DNA of 64,000 nucleotides from Pseudomonas syringae (GTDB taxonomy: Bacteria > Pseudomonadota > Gammaproteobacteria > Pseudomonadales > Pseudomonadaceae), in the NCBI RefSeq assembly GCF_021605415.1, contig NZ_WKEQ01000006.1, positions 124,001-188,000 of the forward strand, written 5' to 3'. Positions 16,319-24,557 of the stretch are shown here, piece by piece (position 1 is the first letter of the stretch; each line of letters begins with the position of its first letter). A program made the position numbers and the translations under genes. Under the pieces are notes generated by a model. That model was given only the letters and a program-made list of their open reading frames with translations. It was not told where the DNA came from and did not search any database.

Positions 16319-18547
16319 ATGAGCTTCGGCGCCGATGAAGAGATCCTTCAGGATTTCCTGGTTGAGGCCGGCGAGATTCTTGAGCAACTGTCCGAACAAC
16401 TGGTCGAGCTGGAAAGCCGTCCGGATGATGCAGATCTGCTCAATGCAATTTTTCGCGGTTTCCACACTGTAAAAGGGGGCGCCGGCTTCCTTCAGCTCAA
16501 TGAGTTGGTGGAGTGCTGTCACATCGCCGAAAACGTGTTCGACATCCTGCGCAAGGGTGAACGTCGCGTTGATGCAGAATTGATGGACGTTGTGCTCGAA
16601 GCACTGGACGCGGTGAACAGCATGTTCAGCGAAGTCCGCGAGCGCAGCCCCATCACTGCGGCAACACCTGAATTGCTGGCGGCGCTGGCCCGTCTGGCCG
16701 AGCCGCAATCGGCAGACGAAGCCATCGCTGCGCCAGCGGTTGAAGAACCTGTCGCACAAAGCGATGACGGTGATATCACCGACAACGAATTTGAACAGTT
16801 GCTGGATTCGCTGAACGCCGTCAAGGCCGAAGCCGAAGCCCCGGCCGCTGCCGCTGCGCCGGCCGCTGATGCAGCCGCCAGCGATGAAATCACCGACGCC
16901 GAGTTCGAGTCGTTGCTCGATCAACTGCACGGTAAAGGTCAGTTCGCCGTTGACGCGGTGGCGCCTGCTCCTGCGCCAGCTTCTGCTGCTCCGGCGGCGG
17001 GTGACAGCTCGGACATCACCGACGACGAATTCGAAGCCTTGCTCGATCAGTTGCACGGCAAAGGCAACTTCGCCGTCGATGCATTGGAATCGGCGATTGC
17101 TTCGGTTCCAGCGCCTGCCGCTCCGGCGGCCGCTGCTGCCGGCAGCGATCTGATCACCGATCACGAGTTCGAATCGCTGCTCGACGAATTGCACGGCAAA
17201 GGCAAGTTCACCGAAGTCGGCGCCGCCTCGGCTGTCGCCAAGGCACCAGCCGCTGCTGCGCCCAAGCCTGTCGCCAAGCCTGAACCGAAAGCCGAAGCGG
17301 CCAAACCTGCTGCCGCTGCTGCGCCGGCTCCGGCCCGTGCGCCGGCGGCGCCGCCACCGGAAAAACCGGCCAGCGAAGCCGAAACCACTGTGCGTGTCGA
17401 CACCGCGCGTCTCGACGAAATCATGAACATGGTCGGCGAGTTGGTGCTGGTGCGTAACCGTCTGGTGCGCCTGGGCCTCAACAGCAGCGATGAAGCCATG
17501 CAAAAAGCCGTGTCGAATCTCGACGTGGTCACCGCTGACTTGCAGACCGCCGTCATGAAGACGCGGATGCAGCCGATCAAGAAAGTTTTCGGGCGCTTCC
17601 CGCGTCTGGTTCGTGACCTGGCGCGTCAGCTCAAGAAAGAGATCAACCTGGAACTGGTCGGCGAAGAAACCGACCTCGACAAGAACCTCGTCGAGGCTCT
17701 GGCCGACCCGCTGGTTCACTTGGTGCGCAACGCGGTCGACCACGGCATCGAGTCGCCGGAAGAACGCGAAGCCTCGGGCAAGGCCCGTGGCGGCAAGGTC
17801 GTTCTGGCGGCCGAACAGGAAGGCGATCACATCCTGTTGTCGATCTCCGATGACGGCAAAGGCATGGATCCGAATGTCCTGCGCGCCATCGCGGTGAAAC
17901 GCGGCGTGATGGACAAGGACGCGGCGGATCGTCTGAGCGACACGGAGTGCTACAACCTGATTTTCGCTCCGGGCTTCTCGACCAAGACCGAGATTTCCGA
18001 CGTGTCCGGCCGTGGCGTCGGCATGGACGTGGTGAAGACCAAGATTTCCCAGCTCAACGGTTCGATCAACATCTATTCGACCAAGGGCCAGGGTTCGAAG
18101 ATCGTCATCAAGGTGCCGCTGACGCTGGCGATCATGCCGACGCTGATGGTCATGCTCGGCAACCAGGCGTTCGCGTTCCCGCTGGTGAACGTCAACGAGA
18201 TCTTCCACCTCGACCTGTCGACCACCAACGTGGTGGATGGTCAGGAAGTGGTGATCGTGCGGGACAAGGCACTGCCATTGTTCTACCTCAAGCGCTGGCT
18301 GGTCAGCTCCGCCGCTCACGAAGAGCAGCGCGAAGGCCATGTGGTGATTCTTTCGGTGGGCACTCAGCGGATCGGCTTCGTCGTCGATCAACTGGTCGGT
18401 CAGGAAGAAGTCGTCATCAAGCCATTGGGCAAAATGCTCCAGGGAACGCCGGGCATGTCGGGCGCCACCATTACCGGTGACGGCCGCATTGCACTGATTC
18501 TCGATGTTCCAAGCATGCTCAAGCGTTACGCCGCACGGCGTATTTGA
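16319..18547 (+). CDS. cheA: Chemotaxis histidine kinase CheA
   Basis: A 742-residue class II histidine kinase. The P1 HPt domain holds phospho-His49 in FRGFHTVKGGAGF. Residues about 110-350 form a long Ala/Pro-rich linker with four copies of a motif of the form ITDxEFExLLDxLHGKGxF (152-165, shortened; 189-209; 232-252; 277-297) in place of a recognisable folded P2 domain. P3 dimerisation starts near DTARLDEIMNMVGEL, P4 ATPase has VRNAVDHGIESPEER and SDDGKGMDPN, and P5 is a CheW-like C-terminus. CheA phosphorylates CheY and CheB. The linker also corresponds in position to the region that contacts ParC/ParP in polar-array bacteria. Confidence 0.97.
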   Translation: MSFGADEEILQDFLVEAGEILEQLSEQLVELESRPDDADLLNAIFRGFHTVKGGAGFLQLNELVECCHIAENVFDILRKGERRVDAELMDVVLEALDAVNSMFSEVRERSPITAATPELLAALARLAEPQSADEAIAAPAVEEPVAQSDDGDITDNEFEQLLDSLNAVKAEAEAPAAAAAPAADAAASDEITDAEFESLLDQLHGKGQFAVDAVAPAPAPASAAPAAGDSSDITDDEFEALLDQLHGKGNFAVDALESAIASVPAPAAPAAAAAGSDLITDHEFESLLDELHGKGKFTEVGAASAVAKAPAAAAPKPVAKPEPKAEAAKPAAAAAPAPARAPAAPPPEKPASEAETTVRVDTARLDEIMNMVGELVLVRNRLVRLGLNSSDEAMQKAVSNLDVVTADLQTAVMKTRMQPIKKVFGRFPRLVRDLARQLKKEINLELVGEETDLDKNLVEALADPLVHLVRNAVDHGIESPEEREASGKARGGKVVLAAEQEGDHILLSISDDGKGMDPNVLRAIAVKRGVMDKDAADRLSDTECYNLIFAPGFSTKTEISDVSGRGVGMDVVKTKISQLNGSINIYSTKGQGSKIVIKVPLTLAIMPTLMVMLGNQAFAFPLVNVNEIFHLDLSTTNVVDGQEVVIVRDKALPLFYLKRWLVSSAAHEEQREGHVVILSVGTQRIGFVVDQLVGQEEVVIKPLGKMLQGTPGMSGATITGDGRIALILDVPSMLKRYAARRI
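16772..17209 (+). repeat. Four in-frame repeats encoding ITDxEFExLLDxL in the CheA linker
   Basis: Four peptide repeats, about 37-45 residues from one start to the next: DITDNEFEQLLDSL (16772-16813), then three longer copies starting at 16883, 17012 and 17147, each followed by HGKG and Phe. The spacers are Ala/Pro-rich and differ, so the motif is kept while the rest drifts, which suggests a binding function. Confidence 0.85.
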
Positions 18548-18597
18548 ATCTGGTGTAGCGGGGCGCTCGACGTCCCGCTGCGTCTAACGGAGTGTTT

Positions 18598-19746
18598 ATG
18601 GCAGTTAAAGTCCTGGTGGTGGACGATTCGGGTTTTTTCCGTCGCCGCGTCTCGGAAATTCTTTCAGCAGATCCGAGCATCCAGGTTGTCGGCACGGCAA
18701 CCAATGGTAAAGAGGCGATCGATCAGGCCATGGCGCTCAAGCCGGACGTGATCACCATGGACTACGAGATGCCGATGATGGATGGCATCACGGCGGTGCG
18801 GCACATCATGCAGCGCTGCCCGACCCCGGTGTTGATGTTCTCCTCGCTGACGCACGAAGGCGCCCGGGTCACCCTGGATGCGCTGGACGCCGGCGCGGTG
18901 GATTTCCTGCCGAAGAATTTCGAAGACATCTCCCGTAACCCGGAGAAGGTCAAGCAACTGCTCTGCGAGAAGGTTCACAGCATCTCGCGCAGCAATCGTC
19001 GCTTCAGTGCCTACAGCTCGCCAGCGCCTGCCGCTGCACCGACGCCGGCTTCCGCGCCCGCGCCGTCTAGCGTCAGCAGTTATGGCAGCAGCGCCCCGGC
19101 ACGTCCGACGCCGACACCTGAGCGCAGCCCTGTGCCAAGCCGCGCGCCGGCGGCCGGCCCGTCATCGCCGGCACCGAAACGCAAAGCCTACAAACTGGTT
19201 GCCATCGGTACGTCGACTGGCGGCCCGGTCGCCCTGCAACGTGTACTCACTCAATTGCCGGCCAACTTCCCGGCGCCGATCGTGCTGGTTCAACACATGC
19301 CGGCGGCGTTCACCAAAGCATTTGCCGAACGTCTCGACAAGCTGTGCCGCATCAGCGTCAAGGAAGCCGAGGATGGCGACATCCTGCGTCCGGGCCTGGC
19401 GCTGCTGGCCCCTGGTGGCAAGCAAATGATGATTGATGGTCGCGGCGCGGTGAAAATCCTGCCGGGCGACGAGCGTCTGAATTACAAACCGTGCGTGGAC
19501 ATCACGTTCGGTTCCGCCGCGAAATCCTACGGCGACAAAGTGCTGGCGGTCGTGCTGACCGGCATGGGTGCTGATGGTCGCGAAGGCGCGCGCCTGCTCA
19601 AGCAGGGCGGTAGCTCAATCTGGGCGCAGGACGAAGCCAGTTGCGTGATTTACGGCATGCCAATGGCCATTGTCAAAGCGAACCTGGCCGACGCGGTTTA
19701 CGGTCTGGACGAAATCGGCAAGCACCTGGTCGAGGCGTGTATCTGA
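18598..19746 (+). CDS. cheB: Chemotaxis methylesterase/deamidase CheB
   Basis: A 382-residue response regulator. Receiver domain with Asp55 in [11 protein letters not shown], then a Pro/Ala/Ser-rich linker (about residues 142-195), then the CheB methylesterase domain with catalytic Ser206 ([11 protein letters not shown]), the His in [13 protein letters not shown] and the Asp in [13 protein letters not shown]. It demethylates chemoreceptors for adaptation. I start at ATG 18598 with AACGGAG at correct spacing; an in-frame GTG six bases earlier is less well placed. The stop overlaps the motC start (TGATG). Confidence 0.96.
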   Translation: MAVKVLVVDDSGFFRRRVSEILSADPSIQVVGTATNGKEAIDQAMALKPDVITMDYEMPMMDGITAVRHIMQRCPTPVLMFSSLTHEGARVTLDALDAGAVDFLPKNFEDISRNPEKVKQLLCEKVHSISRSNRRFSAYSSPAPAAAPTPASAPAPSSVSSYGSSAPARPTPTPERSPVPSRAPAAGPSSPAPKRKAYKLVAIGTSTGGPVALQRVLTQLPANFPAPIVLVQHMPAAFTKAFAERLDKLCRISVKEAEDGDILRPGLALLAPGGKQMMIDGRGAVKILPGDERLNYKPCVDITFGSAAKSYGDKVLAVVLTGMGADGREGARLLKQGGSSIWAQDEASCVIYGMPMAIVKANLADAVYGLDEIGKHLVEACI

Positions 19747-20486
19747 TGGATGTTCTAAGCCTGATCGGGATCATCATGGCGTTTGTCGCCATCATCGGCG
19801 GCAATTACCTTGAAGGCGGTCACCTCGGCGCGCTGGCCAACGGCCCGGCGGCACTGATCGTACTCGGCGGCACCGTCGGCGCGGCGTTGCTGCAATCGCC
19901 AATGAGCGCATTCAAGCGCGCCATGCAGATTCTCGCGTGGATCTTCTTCCCGCCACGGGTCGATCTGGCCGGTGGCATCGACCGCGTTGTCAACTGGAGC
20001 CTCACCGCTCGCAAGGAAGGCTTGCTCGGTCTGGAAGGCGTGGCCGATGCCGAACCGGACAGCTACTCGCGTAAAGGCCTGCAATTGCTGGTCGACGGCG
20101 CTGAGCCGGAAGCGATCCGCAGCATCCTCGAAGTGGACTTCTACACCCAGGAAGCCCGCGACATTGCAGCGGCAAAGGTTTTCGAAAGCATGGGCGGCTA
20201 CGCGCCGACCATCGGCATCATCGGTGCGGTGATGGGTCTGATCCACGTCATGGGCAACCTGGCTGATCCTTCGCAATTGGGCAGCGGCATTGCCGTGGCG
20301 TTCGTCGCCACCATTTACGGTGTGGCCAGTGCCAACCTGATTCTGTTGCCGGTTGCCGCCAAGCTGAAGTCAATCGCGTTGCGCCAGTCGCGTTATCGCG
20401 AAATGTTGCTGGAAGGCATTCTGTCGATCGCCGAAGGTGAAAACCCACGTTCTATCGAGTTGAAGCTGCAAGGCTTCATGGATTGA
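19746..20486 (+). CDS. motC: Flagellar stator protein MotC (MotA family)
   Basis: A 246-residue MotA/PomA-type protein with four hydrophobic helices (the first is VLSLIGIIMAFVAIIGG) and a large cytoplasmic loop with charged residues that contacts FliG. Motif AKVFESMGGYAPTIGIIGAVMGLIHVMGN is characteristic of the third helix. MotCD is the second stator of Pseudomonas, used for swarming and high load. The start overlaps the cheB stop; the longer upstream frame is inside cheB and rejected. Confidence 0.95.
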   Translation: MDVLSLIGIIMAFVAIIGGNYLEGGHLGALANGPAALIVLGGTVGAALLQSPMSAFKRAMQILAWIFFPPRVDLAGGIDRVVNWSLTARKEGLLGLEGVADAEPDSYSRKGLQLLVDGAEPEAIRSILEVDFYTQEARDIAAAKVFESMGGYAPTIGIIGAVMGLIHVMGNLADPSQLGSGIAVAFVATIYGVASANLILLPVAAKLKSIALRQSRYREMLLEGILSIAEGENPRSIELKLQGFMD

Positions 20487-20501
20487 TGGGGGTAAAGGAC
20501 T

Positions 20502-21392
20502 ATGGCTCGTCGTCGACATCAAGAAGAACACGTCAATCATGAGCGCTGGCTGGTGTCGTATGCCGACTTCATCACCTTGCTGTTCGCCTTCTTTGTGGTG
20601 ATGTACTCGATTTCGTCGATCAACGAAGGCAAGTACAAAGTCATTTCCGAAGCGTTGATCGGAGTTTTTACCGACTCCGACCGCGCGCTTAAGCCGATCC
20701 CGATCGGTGACGAACGACCGAAGACCGTGACCCCGGCCAAGCCGCTGGTCAAGGACGCCGAACAAATCGACGCCGGTATTGCCGGGGCCAGTGATCCGCT
20801 GAAAAGCATCGCCGATGACATCAGCGCCGCGTTTGGCGACTTGATCAGCTCCAACCAGATGACTGTGCGCGGCAACGAGTTATGGGTTGAGATCGAACTC
20901 AATTCCAGCCTGTTGTTCGGCAGCGGCGATGCCATGCCGAGCGACATGGCGTTCAACATCATCGACAAGGTTGCCGGGATTCTGAAACCGTTCGACAACC
21001 CGATCCACGTCGAAGGCTTCACCGACGATCAACCGATTCGTACCGCGCAGTACCCGACCAACTGGGAACTGTCTTCGGCGCGCTCGTCAAGCATCGTGCG
21101 CATGCTCGCCATGCAGGGTGTGAACCCCGGACGTTTGGCGTCGGTGGGCTATGGAGAATTCCAGCCGGTGGCCAATAACGCGACCGTCGAAGGCCGTGCA
21201 AAAAACCGTCGAGTGGTGTTGGTGGTGTCGCGCAATCTGGATGTACGCCGCAGCCTCACGGGCACCGGAACCGCCAACGCGCAACCGGATGCCGCATTGA
21301 AGCGTGCTGGCACACAAACTGCACCGACCCCGGTCAAGACGCCGGGACGCGAGAGTGCCGTCAATTCTCCGTCGCCCGCATTAACACGCTGA
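20502..21392 (+). CDS. motD: Flagellar stator protein MotD (MotB family)
   Basis: A 296-residue MotB-type protein. A short basic N-terminus is followed by one transmembrane helix carrying the proton-binding Asp22 (VSYADFITLLFAFFVVMYS), a plug/linker, and a C-terminal OmpA-like peptidoglycan-binding domain (about residues 125-245, with VEGFTDDQPI and AKNRRVVLVV). The tail is Pro/Thr-rich. It anchors the MotC stator to the wall. Start ATG 20502 is preceded by GGGGGTAAAGG. Confidence 0.95.
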   Translation: MARRRHQEEHVNHERWLVSYADFITLLFAFFVVMYSISSINEGKYKVISEALIGVFTDSDRALKPIPIGDERPKTVTPAKPLVKDAEQIDAGIAGASDPLKSIADDISAAFGDLISSNQMTVRGNELWVEIELNSSLLFGSGDAMPSDMAFNIIDKVAGILKPFDNPIHVEGFTDDQPIRTAQYPTNWELSSARSSSIVRMLAMQGVNPGRLASVGYGEFQPVANNATVEGRAKNRRVVLVVSRNLDVRRSLTGTGTANAQPDAALKRAGTQTAPTPVKTPGRESAVNSPSPALTR

Positions 21393-21435
21393 ACCATGTC
21401 TTGACCGGGTCGACCGGTCGAGAGGAACGAACCGA

Positions 21436-22224
21436 ATGAGAGTCTGGGCAGTTGCCAACCAAAAGGGTGGTGTCGGTAAGACCACTTCCTCCATCGCTTT
21501 AGCCGGGTTGCTGGCCGAGGCGGGCAAGCGCGTGGTCGTGGTTGATCTCGATCCGCACGGGTCGATGACCAGCTATTTTGGCTACGATCCCGACAGCCTC
21601 GATCACAGCAATTACGACCTGTTCCTGCACAAGGGCAGCGTGCCCCAGGGCTTGCCCGGGCAACTGCTGTTGTCGACCAGTGACGAACGCATTTCCCTGC
21701 TGCCGTCGAGCACCGCGCTGGCGACTCTTGAGCGGCAGTCGCCGGGGCAGAGTGGTCTGGGTCTGGTGATCGCCAAGAGTCTGGCGCAGCTGTGGCAGGA
21801 TTTTGATTACGCCATCATCGACAGCCCGCCATTGCTTGGCCTGTTGATGGTCAATGCCCTTGCGGCGAGCCAGCAACTGGTGATCCCGGTGCAGACCGAG
21901 CACTTGGCCGTCAAAGGCCTGGAGCGCATGGTCAACACCTTGGCGATGGTCAACCGCTCGCGCAAACAGGCGCTGCCGTTCACCATCGTGCCGACGCTGT
22001 TTGACCGCCGCACCCAGGCATCACTAGGCACGCTGCGCATATTGCGCGACAAATTCCCGGACGATATCTGGCAGGGTTACATCCCGGTCGATACCCGTCT
22101 GCGCGATGCCAGCCGTGCCGGTGTCACGCCGTCGCAATTCGACGGCAAGAGCCGGGGCGTGCTGGCCTATCGGGCACTGCTCAAACACCTGTTGGCGCAA
22201 CAACTCGTCGCGCAGGTGGCCTGA
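21436..22224 (+). CDS. parC: ParA-like ATPase ParC for polar chemotaxis array placement
   Basis: A 262-residue ParA-family ATPase with deviant Walker A KGGVGKT at residues 10-16, VDLDPHGSMTSYF, and IDSPPLLGLLMVNA (Walker B region). It is not the chromosome-partitioning ParA: it lies between motD and a CheW-domain protein in the chemotaxis locus, the position of the ParC/ParP pair that recruits chemotaxis arrays to the flagellated pole in Vibrio and Pseudomonas. The name parC should not be confused with topoisomerase IV. Start ATG 21436 follows GAGAGGAACGAACCG. Confidence 0.88.
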   Translation: MRVWAVANQKGGVGKTTSSIALAGLLAEAGKRVVVVDLDPHGSMTSYFGYDPDSLDHSNYDLFLHKGSVPQGLPGQLLLSTSDERISLLPSSTALATLERQSPGQSGLGLVIAKSLAQLWQDFDYAIIDSPPLLGLLMVNALAASQQLVIPVQTEHLAVKGLERMVNTLAMVNRSRKQALPFTIVPTLFDRRTQASLGTLRILRDKFPDDIWQGYIPVDTRLRDASRAGVTPSQFDGKSRGVLAYRALLKHLLAQQLVAQVA

Positions 22225-22240
22225 CCATGAACCCGATCCG

Positions 22241-22331
22241 TGTAGGAGCTGCCGCAGGCTGCGATCTGTTGATCTGGCTTTGTGACGCCCTTGGAAAAGT
22301 CAAAAGATCGCTGTCTGCGGCAGCTCCTATA
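22241..22331. repeat. Palindromic repeat, TGTAGGAGCTGCCGCA type
   Basis: Imperfect inverted arms, tgtaggagctgccgcaggct on the left and tctgcggcagctcctata on the right, flank a 40-base spacer between parC and parP. This is a different core from the GTGGGAGC REPs elsewhere. It could fold into a hairpin in the parC-parP transcript. A single related arm occurs just after the terminator at 33718. Confidence 0.7.
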
Positions 22332-22342
22332 GGGGGCTGTGT

Positions 22343-23263
22343 ATGAGTCGGCCGATCAAGTTGACTTCGCGTCCGCAGATGGCGTTGCAGTCTTATCTGG
22401 ATGATCTGTTGCAGAACATTCCTGAAATGGACGTTGAGGTGGTCGAGTCCACCCAGGCCATTGATGAATTCCAGGCAGCGGTGTTGGAAGAGCAGGCGCG
22501 TGATGCGCAGAAAACCGCCGCTCCCGTTGCCGCTCCCGTTGCCGCGCCCAGCGTCGCACCGGTTGCCAAGGCTCCGCTGACGTTAGCGGAAGAGGCCGAG
22601 CCGGTCCGCCCATCAGTGTCGATCCTCGCGCCGCTGTTGCAGACGCAGCTGCTGCAAGTGCCGGTCGAACCCGCTCCGGTCGTGGTGCCACCGCCGCCGC
22701 AAGTCCTGGTACCTGCGGTCGTAGAAGTTCATTTACCACCGAGCAACACACCGCCGCCGGTGGAAACCGACGGCCGCCCGGCGTGGGCCGCCGAGCCGTT
22801 CGAATGTCTGTTGTTCGACGTCGCCGGGCTGACCCTGGCCGTGCCGCTGGTGTGCCTGGGCTCGATTTATTCGCTGGCGGGGCACGAGCTGACGCCGCTG
22901 TTTGGTCAGCCGCAATGGTTCCTCGGAATCCTGCCGAGCCAGGCCGGCAACCTGAAGGTGCTGGACACCGCCCGTTGGGTCATGCCGGATCGTTATCGCG
23001 ACGATTTCCGCCAGGGCCTGCAATACGTGATTTCGGTGCAGGGTTACGAGTGGGGGCTGGCGGTGCATCAGGTCAGCCGTTCGCTGCGCCTGGATCCGAA
23101 TGAAATCAAATGGAGAAGTCACCGGGGTCAGCGGCCATGGCTCGCCGGCACCGTGATTGAACACATGTGCGCCTTGCTCGATGTATCCGAACTGGCCGAG
23201 TTGATCGCCAGCGGCGGGGCAAAACACATGTCCGGCAGTAAGCCGAACCACAAACCGACATAA
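22343..23263 (+). CDS. parP: CheW-domain array-anchoring protein ParP
   Basis: A 306-residue protein. Residues about 1-145 are disordered and Pro/Val/Ala-rich; residues about 150-290 form a CheW-like (AIF) domain (FECLLFDVAGLTLAVPLVCLG, ILPSQAGNLKVLDTARWVM). ParP links the polar ParC ATPase to the CheA linker and to receptors, keeping arrays at the pole. It sits between parC and cheW. The N-terminus contains LQSYLDDLLQNIPEMD, again an acidic Leu-Leu peptide. Distinguished from CheW by the long N-terminal extension and the context. Confidence 0.87.
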   Translation: MSRPIKLTSRPQMALQSYLDDLLQNIPEMDVEVVESTQAIDEFQAAVLEEQARDAQKTAAPVAAPVAAPSVAPVAKAPLTLAEEAEPVRPSVSILAPLLQTQLLQVPVEPAPVVVPPPPQVLVPAVVEVHLPPSNTPPPVETDGRPAWAAEPFECLLFDVAGLTLAVPLVCLGSIYSLAGHELTPLFGQPQWFLGILPSQAGNLKVLDTARWVMPDRYRDDFRQGLQYVISVQGYEWGLAVHQVSRSLRLDPNEIKWRSHRGQRPWLAGTVIEHMCALLDVSELAELIASGGAKHMSGSKPNHKPT

Positions 23264-23336
23264 AGACACGCGCCGGCGTAAGAATGCTGGCGCACAGAAC
23301 ACACACCGCAAGGGCGGTATTTCGAGGGGCAAGGGT

Positions 23337-23822
23337 ATGAACGACAAGGCGACAGCGGCAAAAGGTTCTGAAGATCCGATCCTGCAATGGGTGACCTTCA
23401 AGCTGGATAACGAAACCTACGGCATCAACGTGATGCGCGTTCAGGAAGTCCTGCGCTACACCGAAATCGCGCCGGTGCCAGGTGCGCCGAGCTACGTGCT
23501 GGGCATTATCAATCTGCGCGGTAACGTGGTCACCGTGATCGACACTCGTCAGCGCTTCGGCCTGAACAGCGGTGAGATCAGCGACAACACGCGGATCGTC
23601 ATCATCGAAGCCGACAAGCAAGTCGTCGGTATCATGGTCGACAGCGTGGCGGAAGTGGTTTACCTGCGTCAGTCGGAAATCGAGACCGCGCCGAACGTCG
23701 GCAACGAAGAGTCGGCCAAGTTCATCCAGGGCGTGTGCAACAAGAACAACGAGTTGCTGATCCTGGTCGAGCTGGACAAGATGATGAGCGAAGAAGAATG
23801 GTCGGATCTGGAGAACATCTGA
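23337..23822 (+). CDS. cheW: Chemotaxis coupling protein CheW
   Basis: A 161-residue CheW domain with a roughly 18-residue N-terminal extension. Family segments: LQWVTFKLDNETYGINVMRV, PSYVLGIINLRGNVVTVIDTR, and IVIIEADKQVVGIMVDSV. It bridges receptors and the CheA P5 domain. Start ATG 23337 follows GAGGGGCAAGGGT. Its stop directly abuts the TTG start of the next gene. Confidence 0.96.
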   Translation: MNDKATAAKGSEDPILQWVTFKLDNETYGINVMRVQEVLRYTEIAPVPGAPSYVLGIINLRGNVVTVIDTRQRFGLNSGEISDNTRIVIIEADKQVVGIMVDSVAEVVYLRQSEIETAPNVGNEESAKFIQGVCNKNNELLILVELDKMMSEEEWSDLENI

Positions 23823-24218
23823 TTGATTCTCGAGGTCGCGGTCATCGTCCTGTTCCTTTTTTGGGCAGGCACCCTGGCGATGTTTCTGGCGTACATCCGC
23901 TCGCAGCGTGAAATCGCTGCGCAGCAGGCGCTGGGCGATGCGTTGCGTGATCAACGCATCAAGGAACTGGTCAAAAGCGTCGAAGACTATCGCAATGGCA
24001 ACGTACGCATGGGCGAAGCCCTGCACGAACTGCGTGCGGTGGTCGGTCCGCTGCCGGACAAAATTACTCAGCTGGAGCAGCGCGACCCTTCAAGCCTGTC
24101 GTTCGCCCAGGCGGCGCGACTGGTCGGTATGGGCGCCAGCGTCGATGAGCTCACCCAGTCCTGCGGGTTGACCCAGGCTGAGGCGGAGTTGATGAGGAAG
24201 TTGCATAAAGGCAGCTGA
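23823..24218 (+). CDS. DUF2802 membrane-anchored protein
   Basis: A 131-residue protein of the DUF2802 family, habitually found after cheW in Pseudomonas. One N-terminal transmembrane helix (ILEVAVIVLFLFWAGTLAMFLAYI), then a charged helical, probably coiled-coil region, then a C-terminal helix-turn-helix-like segment (AARLVGMGASVDELTQSCGL TQAEAELM). The start is TTG 23823, immediately after the cheW stop, suggesting coupled translation. Function unknown; the context suggests a role in chemotaxis or motility. Confidence 0.8.
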   Translation: MILEVAVIVLFLFWAGTLAMFLAYIRSQREIAAQQALGDALRDQRIKELVKSVEDYRNGNVRMGEALHELRAVVGPLPDKITQLEQRDPSSLSFAQAARLVGMGASVDELTQSCGLTQAEAELMRKLHKGS

Positions 24219-24224
24219 GAGCTT

Positions 24225-24557
24225 TCAGCTTTCAGCTTCCCCGCGCCCCGTGATGTCTTTCTCGACCATCGGTGCATTCGGATCCTGCCCCTCAGGGAAT
24301 TTGCCCTTGAGGTTCCAGGCAAACGCGATGATCTCGGCGATCGTCCGGTACAGCTCCTCCGGAATGCTGTCGCCCAATTCCATGCGCGCCAACAGCCTGA
24401 CCAGCTCGGGGTTTTCGTAGATCGGCACTTCGTAGTCGCGGGCGATGCGCAGGATTTCTTCGGCCAGTTCTTCATCGCCTTTGGCAGTGAGTGTCGGGGC
24501 GTGGGTGCCGTCGTATTTGAGCGCGATGGCCTGGCGTGGGGCGGTGGAATCGTTCAT
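24225..24557 (-). CDS. FlhB C-terminal-like protein (EscU/YscU/HrcU superfamily)
   Basis: A 110-residue cytoplasmic protein matching only the cleaved C-terminal domain of FlhB-type export switches (AIALKYDGTHAPTLTAKGDE, AEEILRIARDYEVPIYENPELVRLL, IPEELYRTIAEIIAFAW). It lacks the transmembrane half and the NPTH cleavage site. Its start overlaps the stop of the upstream FliK-like gene by four bases, so the two are made together. The pairing of a second FliK with a second FlhB tail suggests an accessory modulator of export switching, but this is inference. Confidence 0.85.
   Translation of the reverse strand: MNDSTAPRQAIALKYDGTHAPTLTAKGDEELAEEILRIARDYEVPIYENPELVRLLARMELGDSIPEELYRTIAEIIAFAWNLKGKFPEGQDPNAPMVEKDITGRGEAES

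Noticed and set aside
16316..18391. A 691-codon minus-strand frame opposite cheA
   Set aside because: Shadow of cheA; low-complexity Arg/Gly/Phe content and no family similarity.
21436..22224. Chromosome-partitioning ParA or plasmid origin
   Set aside because: The ParA-like ATPase is embedded in chemotaxis genes and has no ParB or parS partner nearby; the ParC/ParP array role explains it.
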